This document shows, one piece after another, positions 1 to 3,701 of a stretch of 6,500 nucleotides of DNA. The position numbers and the translations under genes were made by a program. Position 1 is the stretch's first letter. Each line of letters begins with the position of its first letter. Under the pieces are notes generated by a model, which was not told where the DNA came from, did no database searches, and saw only the letters and a program-made list of their open reading frames with translations. The stretch is from Phycisphaerales bacterium (lineage in GTDB: Bacteria; Planctomycetota; Phycisphaerae; Tepidisphaerales; Tepidisphaeraceae), in contig PMAK01000219.1 in the NCBI GenBank assembly GCA_003153655.1, positions 25,806-32,305 of the forward strand, written 5' to 3'.

Positions 1-304
1 GGAAATCCGCCGGGCATTTTGACATATAAAGTTGGTATTCTTGAGCGACCAGTTGGTCATCGGCAGTCAGGGGCTTCACTTGGCCGGAACGCTTTTTGTC
101 CATGGCCGTTCGCCGCATCGCGATCATTTGATCGATGGCGTTCTGGCAGGCTTGGGTTATTTAGGGTGAGACGAGATTGACCCGCGACTTTGACGTAGCG
201 GCGCGGGCACTTCGCGGTGTTGTTGTTCGGGCGCCGATGACCGCGATGGAAACCGCAACCAAACAAGCTGGCAATGCGACCCAGCCGATTGATTTCCGTT
301 TCAT
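1..304 (-). pseudogene. Small prepilin-like/secreted protein gene, interrupted by one in-frame TAA; 3' end outside window
   Basis: The reading frame starts at the ATG at 304-302, with an AGGGAG ribosome binding site 8 bases upstream. It encodes MKRKSIGW, a hydrophobic stretch (residues about 8-24), then an Arg/Ser/Ala-rich segment, and stops at TAA (163-161) after 47 codons. The same frame then stays open from 160 to the window edge (53 codons) and looks coding: QACQNAIDQMIAMRR, then a Lys/Arg, Gly, Leu and Tyr pattern, then SKCPADF. From memory, this resembles small secreted prepilin-like proteins of Planctomycetota and Verrucomicrobiota: an N-terminal helix, then a Cys-Asn/Ile-rich helix, then a conserved CP near the end. 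The simplest reading is one gene of at least 100 codons broken by a single nonsense codon. Alternatives are a true 47-residue peptide followed by unrelated sequence, a sequencing error, or stop-codon readthrough. Downstream starts such as the ATG at 127 lack a ribosome binding site. The family assignment is inference. Confidence 0.5.
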
Positions 305-312
305 TGAGAATT

Positions 313-318
313 CTCCCT
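313..318 (-). promoter_or_regulatory. Ribosome binding site of the interrupted MKRKSIGW gene
   Basis: AGGGAG on the minus strand lies 8 bases upstream of the ATG at 304-302. It supports that start, and therefore supports translation of the hydrophobic MKRKSIGW N-terminus rather than the overlapping frames in this stretch. Confidence 0.6.
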
Positions 319-448
319 AAGAGCCGGCGCTTTCCGTCGGCACTCCATCAGCCGCCCGGTGCGCAGCCTGCAATTGTCTCGGGGAAAGCTGAGCCGCGCG
401 GGATTTCTCCCACAATGGTGCAGCCTTTGGTGCCACCGATAGCGCTAT

Positions 449-526
449 TTAGCGGCTGAAAACCGCGAGCGCCACGGCCATCACGCTGACAGACAAGATG
501 ATCCAGCCCATTGATTTCCGCTTCAT
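449..526 (-). CDS. 25-residue single-helix membrane peptide, paralogue of the neighbouring MKRKSIGW gene
   Basis: This is a very short minus-strand frame. It has an exceptionally good GGAGGA ribosome binding site (533-538), 6 to 7 bases before the ATG at 526-524. The peptide is MKRKSMGW followed by about 14 hydrophobic residues (IILSVSVMAVALAV) and a final FSR, so it should be one membrane-spanning helix with a positively charged N-terminus. Its first eight codons match those of the gene at 304 at 22 of 24 bases, and the helix and its R-ended boundary align as well, so the two are paralogous. The stop is TAA at 451-449. The frame then continues open for another 42 codons, to TAG at 321-319, just before the ribosome binding site of the downstream copy. 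It may therefore be a truncated form of a longer ancestor. Its function is unknown; candidates are a membrane micropeptide or the remnant of a secreted protein's leader. Confidence 0.5.
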   Translation of the reverse strand: MKRKSMGWIILSVSVMAVALAVFSR

Positions 527-642
527 AGTCAATCCTCCAGCCGCACGATATGTGTGGCTATTCCCGACTTTCGGCAGAAAGCTGTGGCAAGTTTAGATAA
601 GGGGCTTGGGGAGAAGGCGGGAAAATATGCGGGCTGGGAGGC
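527..642. other. Intergenic stretch between greA and the micropeptide genes
   Basis: These 116 bases lie downstream of greA and upstream of the micropeptide, all on the minus strand. Apart from the ribosome binding site at 533-538, there is only a weak 5-bp hairpin (CTTTC/GAAAG) without a T-run. No convincing promoter or terminator was found, so read-through from greA into the small genes is possible. Confidence 0.4.
533..538 (-). promoter_or_regulatory. Strong ribosome binding site of the MKRKSMGW micropeptide
   Basis: GGAGGA on the minus strand, 6 bases before the ATG at 526-524, is close to the ideal anti-16S complement. It is the main reason for believing that such a short frame is translated. 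Confidence 0.6.
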
Positions 643-1113
643 TTACTGCACAATCTCAAGGATCTTGAATTCCATCGTCCCGCGCGGGGCGCGTACTTTT
701 ACGGTATCGCCGACGTGGGCTTTAATGAGGGCTTCACCCATCGGGCTGTTGGCACTGACGTGGGTTACATCGCCGCCGCCGGGCGTGGGTTGGGCTTCGC
801 CGACGATGGCGACGAGCATTTCGGTGTCATCATCCAAGTCCATGAGCTTGACGGTGTGGCCGATAAAAACCACGTCCTCGGGCACGTCATCGTTGGAAAT
901 GACGGAGGCGTTTTTCAGCTTCATCTCGACTTCGGCAAGTTGATGCTGGATGCTGCGATTCTCTTCCTTGGCGAAGTGGTACTCGGCGTTTTCGGATAGA
1001 TCGCCGAGGGCGGCGGCCTTGCGGATCCGATCCTGAACGTCGATCTGCGCCTTGTAGAGTTCCTCTCGCTTTTTTCCGAGAGCCGCTTTCTCGTTAGCAC
1101 TGACAAACGGCAT
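643..1113 (-). CDS. greA: Transcription elongation (transcript cleavage) factor GreA/GreB family
   Basis: This 156-residue protein has the normal length of GreA. The family binds the secondary channel of RNA polymerase and stimulates cleavage of backtracked RNA so that stalled complexes can resume. The N-terminal half is the long antiparallel coiled coil. Its tip carries GDLSENAEY (residues 37-45), with the acidic D38 and E41 equivalent to the Mg-coordinating pair of GreA, followed by a basic/acidic helix AKEENRSIQHQLAEVEMKL. The C-terminal FKBP-like domain shows the typical SP (123-124), VGD (134-136) and P-R-G (143-145) signature ending FKILEIV. The start at 1113 is supported by AGGAG (1122-1126), about 8 bases upstream. 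A Gly-rich insertion (QPTPGGGDVTH, about 108-118) lies in a loop of the C-terminal domain. The gene has its own promoter and a hairpin-containing leader, and is divergent from atpC. GreA is preferred over GreB on overall pattern, but the distinction is not certain. Confidence 0.93.
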   Translation of the reverse strand: MPFVSANEKAALGKKREELYKAQIDVQDRIRKAAALGDLSENAEYHFAKEENRSIQHQLAEVEMKLKNASVISNDDVPEDVVFIGHTVKLMDLDDDTEMLVAIVGEAQPTPGGGDVTHVSANSPMGEALIKAHVGDTVKVRAPRGTMEFKILEIVQ

Positions 1114-1121
1114 GGCACCGG

Positions 1122-1126
1122 CTCCT
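1122..1126 (-). promoter_or_regulatory. Ribosome binding site of greA
   Basis: AGGAG on the minus strand, 8 bases before the ATG at 1113-1111. It fixes the GreA start. Confidence 0.6.
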
Positions 1127-1180
1127 GTTCAACCGCGATCGACCAAAAAAACGCCGCAATTTGCGAGTCTCCAAAATCGA

Positions 1181-1205
1181 ACCACCGCGCGGGCAGCGCG
1201 GTGGT
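1181..1205 (-). promoter_or_regulatory. GC-rich hairpin in the greA leader (possible attenuator)
   Basis: The perfect 10-bp inverted repeat ACCACCGCGC / GCGCGGTGGT has a 5-nt loop. On the minus strand it falls within the first bases of the predicted greA transcript and is followed by TCGATTTTGG, a poor T-run. A longer run of seven T follows 30-odd bases later without a hairpin directly before it. It could be a partial terminator (attenuator), a 5' RNA-stabilising stem, or an unrelated structure. The repeat itself is certain; its role is not. Confidence 0.5.
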
Positions 1206-1219
1206 CCTCCAAGATTTCA

Positions 1220-1247
1220 ATCATATAGCAACCGGCCGAGTTGGCAA
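1220..1247 (-). promoter_or_regulatory. Sigma70-type promoter of greA
   Basis: On the minus strand, TTGCCA (1247-1242) is followed after a 16-bp spacer by TATGAT (1225-1220). These match the consensus -35 and -10 at 4 of 6 and 5 of 6 positions. Transcription would start near 1213, giving a leader of about 100 nt that begins with the hairpin at 1205-1181. Confidence 0.6.
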
Positions 1248-1308
1248 CGCATATAGCGGGTGATGGAAAGAAAGTTATCGTGGGATCGCCGAGGATGACA
1301 TTTGGAGA

Positions 1309-1347
1309 ATTGACCCCAGTGGACGCGGCCCTTAGACTATTGACCCC
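1309..1347 (+). repeat. Direct repeat ATTGACCCC, two copies 30 bp apart
   Basis: Identical 9-mers occur at 1309-1317 and 1339-1347. Their 30-bp period corresponds to about three helical turns, placing them on one face of the DNA. The first overlaps the proposed -35 box of atpC and the second its likely transcription start. This could be a regulator site or chance. Confidence 0.4.
1310..1338 (+). promoter_or_regulatory. Possible sigma70-type promoter of atpC
   Basis: TTGACC (1310-1315), then a 17-bp spacer, then TAGACT (1333-1338): 5 of 6 and 4 of 6 consensus matches. The predicted start near 1345 gives a leader of about 30 nt to the atpC ATG. It is divergent from the greA promoter, with about 60 bp between the two -35 boxes. 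An independent promoter would make sense because no other ATP synthase gene precedes atpC. Confidence 0.45.
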
Positions 1348-1365
1348 TTGTCCGACTGGCAATTT

Positions 1366-1369
1366 GGAG
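1366..1369 (+). promoter_or_regulatory. Ribosome binding site of atpC
   Basis: GGAG, 6 bases before the ATG at 1376. It supports that start. Confidence 0.55.
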
Positions 1370-1375
1370 TAACCC

Positions 1376-1639
1376 ATGGCGTTTGCGTGTGTTGTCGTCA
1401 CCCCGGAGCAGCAGGTTCTGAACGAATCACTGACTCAGGCGATTATTCCAGCCGCGGATGGGCTGCTTGGAATACTTACCGATCGGGCTCCCGTGCTGGC
1501 CAAACTCAAAAAAGGCCCTTTGCGTCTGGATCTGGCATCAGGACAGACAAAGCTGTTTCAGATTGACGGCGGGGTCGCGCAGATGAAGGACAATAAGCTG
1601 ACGATTCTTACCCAGACAGCTGCCGAGCAGGGAAAATAA
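1376..1639 (+). CDS. atpC: F-type ATP synthase epsilon subunit, short form (beta-sandwich domain only)
   Basis: This 87-residue protein shows the N-terminal beta-sandwich of the epsilon subunit: VVVTPEQQVL (6-15), the hallmark IPAADGLLGILTDRAPVLAKLK (about 24-45, matching the family's PG.EG..GIL..HAP....L), then a G-rich turn, IDGGVAQ (63-69) and NKLTILTQTA (73-82). Epsilon sits on gamma in the central stalk of F1, couples rotation and can inhibit ATP hydrolysis. Most bacterial epsilon subunits are about 130-140 residues and carry a C-terminal helical hairpin that performs the inhibition. This protein ends right after the sandwich, with a proper stop and terminator, so the absence looks natural rather than a frameshift. 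Short forms are known in other phyla such as Chlorobi. It stands alone: atpD and the other atp genes are not next to it. The start is the ATG at 1376, with GGAG 6 bases upstream. Confidence 0.88.
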   Translation: MAFACVVVTPEQQVLNESLTQAIIPAADGLLGILTDRAPVLAKLKKGPLRLDLASGQTKLFQIDGGVAQMKDNKLTILTQTAAEQGK

Positions 1640-1660
1640 CTCCCGGTGAATTACCGGGAG
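1640..1660. terminator. Shared bidirectional terminator between atpC and the methyltransferase gene
   Basis: A perfect 8-bp stem, CTCCCGGT / ACCGGGAG (1640-1647 and 1653-1660), has a 5-nt loop. It starts one base after the atpC stop (1637-1639) and ends one base before the methyltransferase stop (1663-1661). On the plus strand it is followed by CTAAGTTTTAATT, and on the minus strand by a T-rich GTTATTTTCC. It can therefore terminate both converging transcripts. The gap between the two genes consists entirely of this hairpin. Confidence 0.75.
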
Positions 1661-2368
1661 CTAAGTTTTAATTGCGCCGAACGCGGCGAAGACGCTTGTT
1701 TTGTGCAACACTTCGACCTTGACGAAGCCTACCTCGCGTAAAAGATCTAGTTGAAACATCAGGCTCCGTGGGGTGTCTTCCTTTTCGACATACGCCATGA
1801 CATGGTTGCGATATTCCTCGCCTTTGAGCTGGGCCAGGTATTCGCCATAGCGGTTCCACATCTCGGTTTGTACGGGCTCGAGCGTGTGCTGGATCAGATC
1901 GGAAATCCAGATTGACCCGCCCGAGCTCAGGGCTCGATGGAATTTGGAGAAGGTGGTTCGCCACTGATCTTCTGTCCGAAGATGGTGGAGGACGGCGGCT
2001 GCGAGAATGATGTCAAACTGGCATTCGCCGAGTTCGGTTTGACGGATATCGCCTTGAATTAAATTGGTCGTGCCGCGGGCAACGGATGAGATGCGCTGAT
2101 GAGCGCGGTCGAGCATCGGCTGACTGAGATCGATCAGGGTCACATCGAGATTGGGAATCCGCTGAAGTAGTTTCAGGGTGTAATTGCCGGCGCCGCAGCC
2201 GACATCTAGCAGTCGTTTTGCTGTGGGCGTGACGCCGGCGGCCGCCGCTGTAATAAGGTCGAGCACGAGCGGCGCATCCATGGTGGCGGATTGGCCGGTC
2301 TCCAGAACGGAAAACCGATCAACCTCCGCATCGAATCTGACGCGGATTTCATCGACGGTTGACTTCAT
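1661..2368 (-). CDS. Class I SAM-dependent methyltransferase
   Basis: This 235-residue Rossmann-fold methyltransferase shows motif I LLDVGCGAG (53-61), which binds S-adenosylmethionine; an acidic residue ending beta2 (D80 in TLIDLS) for the ribose; QGDI (105-108, D107 near the adenine); and motif IV FDIILAAAVLHHL (118-130). The N-terminus (RFDAEVDRFSVLETGQSATMDAP) and the C-terminal QLDLLREVGF...VFAAFGAIK recall CmoA-like and related small-molecule or tRNA-modifying methyltransferases. The substrate cannot be read from the sequence and no symbol is given. The start at 2368 is the first ATG after an in-frame TGATAA (2383-2378), only three codons upstream, so the N-terminus is fixed. No Shine-Dalgarno sequence fits before it, suggesting weak or leaderless translation. 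It is a single gene, convergent with atpC and divergent from the FIST operon. Confidence 0.88.
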   Translation of the reverse strand: MKSTVDEIRVRFDAEVDRFSVLETGQSATMDAPLVLDLITAAAAGVTPTAKRLLDVGCGAGNYTLKLLQRIPNLDVTLIDLSQPMLDRAHQRISSVARGTTNLIQGDIRQTELGECQFDIILAAAVLHHLRTEDQWRTTFSKFHRALSSGGSIWISDLIQHTLEPVQTEMWNRYGEYLAQLKGEEYRNHVMAYVEKEDTPRSLMFQLDLLREVGFVKVEVLHKTSVFAAFGAIKT

Positions 2369-2412
2369 GTTGCCATGTTATCACGCGAGCGGACTCTGCG
2401 TCTGCGCGGCAA

Positions 2413-2429
2413 CATTAGCGGACCTAATG
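2413..2429. promoter_or_regulatory. Dyad CATTAG-N5-CTAATG, possible operator
   Basis: A perfect 6-bp inverted repeat with a 5-bp centre lies in the intergenic region between the divergent methyltransferase and FIST genes. Its size and symmetry suit binding of a dimeric regulator. It is also short enough to be chance. Confidence 0.3.
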
Positions 2430-2471
2430 CCCATACATGAGAAGTCTTATCGCTCACTTTTTTGGAAGTCT

Positions 2472-2489
2472 TGATGACTGCGGTCATTA
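2472..2489. promoter_or_regulatory. Imperfect dyad TGATGAC-N4-GTCATTA, possible operator
   Basis: The 7-bp half-sites have one mismatch (inner ATGAC / GTCAT perfect) and lie about 70 bp upstream of the FIST gene. No clear -35/-10 pair could be placed around it. It is a candidate site for control of the FIST/kinase operon. Confidence 0.3.
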
Positions 2490-2546
2490 AGCACACATGG
2501 GGATATTCCGATAGCTTTTGGATCGCTTCCCCTTTTTGGCGAAAGC

Positions 2547-2552
2547 AGGTGG
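2547..2552 (+). promoter_or_regulatory. Ribosome binding site of the FIST gene
   Basis: AGGTGG, 6 bases before the ATG at 2559. A moderate match that supports this start. Confidence 0.55.
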
Positions 2553-2558
2553 ATTTCT

Positions 2559-3698
2559 ATGAAAATTCAGCAACGTTGTTGGATGCGTGGCGCGTGGGAT
2601 TCGAAGGCTGACTGGTCACTCGGAAAATCGGCCCAGCTTGTTCTCGCATTTGGAAGCGGACAAATGCTTTGCGATAAGCAACTCACGGAAGAGATTCGAA
2701 AAGCACATCCCACAGCGCAGATGATTGGATGTTCCACCGCCGGTGAAATCTGCGGCGGCAGCGTTAATGATGATTCGCTGGTGGTAACCGCGATCGCGTT
2801 TCAACAGACGAAGGTTAAGGTAGCGCAGGCCCATTTTGGAGAATCGACCCATAGTTTTCCGGTCGGCCAGAAGCTTGCCGCCGAGCTTGCCGCCGATGAT
2901 TTGGTGCATGTCCTGGTGTTTTCCGACGGACTGAATGTCAACGGCAGCGAACTGGCCAAAGGTTTGTCATCGGCGCTAGCGACGAATGTCGCGGTAACAG
3001 GCGGGATGTCTGGTGACGGATCAAAGTTTCAGCGCACATTTACGTACTGCAATGGAGAACTCGGGGACCATGTAGTCGTGGCGGTCGGGCTTTACGGCAG
3101 CAGCATACGAGCCGGGTATGGATCACTGGGCGGTTGGGATCCGTTTGGCCCTGAACGGATCATCACCCGCTCAGTTGGCAATGTGCTGTATGAACTCGAC
3201 GGAGAATCTGCGCTGGCTTTGTACAAGCGTTATCTTGGCCCCTACGCCGCGGATTTGCCCGCCAGCGGATTACGTTTTCCACTCAGCATCAGAGCGTCGC
3301 TATCCGACACGCCGGTGGTTCGCACGATCCTGGGGATCGACGAGCAGCAACAGAGCATGACATTCGCGGGAGATATTCCACAAGGCTCATACGCCCGGCT
3401 GATGCGGTCCAGTTTTGAACATCTCATCACTGGCGCAACCACGGCGGCAACGCGAAGCCAGGAAGGTCTCGGCAGCGATTCGGCGGAGCTGGCGATTCTC
3501 ATCAGCTGCGTCGGACGGAAACTGATTATGCAGCAGCGGACGGATGAGGAAGTCGATGCCGTCCGCGCAGTGCTGGGCACGCGCCCTGTCTTCACGGGAT
3601 TCTATTCCTACGGCGAAATCTCTCCGTTCGAGGCGAGCGCCAAATGTGAACTTCACAATCAGACCATGTCGGTCACCGTGCTTTGCGAAGCGGCGTAA
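2559..3698 (+). CDS. FIST signal-transduction protein (FIST_N plus FIST_C)
   Basis: This 379-residue soluble protein has no signal peptide or membrane helix. The FIST_N half runs from about residue 25, with LVLAFGS (27-33), IGCSTAGEI (56-64), VLVFSDGLN (118-126) and TGGMSGDG (147-154). The FIST_C half covers about 215-360 and ends in the very characteristic GFYSYGEISP (347-356). FIST is described as an intracellular sensory module, proposed to bind small ligands such as amino acids, that often occurs with kinases, cyclic-di-GMP enzymes or chemotaxis proteins. No ligand can be named here. The gene is the first of a two-gene operon: the kinase ATG follows its TAA after three bases. Because the kinase lacks its own sensor domain, this protein is the likely signal input to it, acting in trans. 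The pairing is inference from gene order. The domain call is strong. Confidence 0.92.
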   Translation: MKIQQRCWMRGAWDSKADWSLGKSAQLVLAFGSGQMLCDKQLTEEIRKAHPTAQMIGCSTAGEICGGSVNDDSLVVTAIAFQQTKVKVAQAHFGESTHSFPVGQKLAAELAADDLVHVLVFSDGLNVNGSELAKGLSSALATNVAVTGGMSGDGSKFQRTFTYCNGELGDHVVVAVGLYGSSIRAGYGSLGGWDPFGPERIITRSVGNVLYELDGESALALYKRYLGPYAADLPASGLRFPLSIRASLSDTPVVRTILGIDEQQQSMTFAGDIPQGSYARLMRSSFEHLITGATTAATRSQEGLGSDSAELAILISCVGRKLIMQQRTDEEVDAVRAVLGTRPVFTGFYSYGEISPFEASAKCELHNQTMSVTVLCEAA

Positions 3699-3701
3699 CA
3701 G

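Larger units (their letters stand above)
2369..2558. other. Divergent intergenic region between the methyltransferase and FIST genes
   Basis: These 190 bp must hold both promoters, but no convincing -35/-10 pair was found on either strand. It contains the two dyads listed separately and a repeated GAAGTCTT (2441-2448 and 2465-2472, 24 bp apart). No ORF with a ribosome binding site was seen. Confidence 0.4.

Noticed and set aside
57..266. Minus-strand frame of 69 codons beginning MFGCGF
   Set aside because: It overlaps the MKRKSIGW gene in another frame, has Arg/Asn/His-rich composition typical of out-of-frame sequence and no ribosome binding site. The in-frame reading with a single TAA looks far more coding-like.
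274..459. Plus-strand frame of 61 codons between the two micropeptide starts
   Set aside because: No ribosome binding site and biased Pro/Arg/Ser composition. The minus strand carries the two well-marked starts instead.
1129..1401. Minus-strand frame of 90 codons across the greA/atpC intergenic region
   Set aside because: It covers the promoters, the hairpin and the start of atpC in antisense, with no ribosome binding site or family resemblance.
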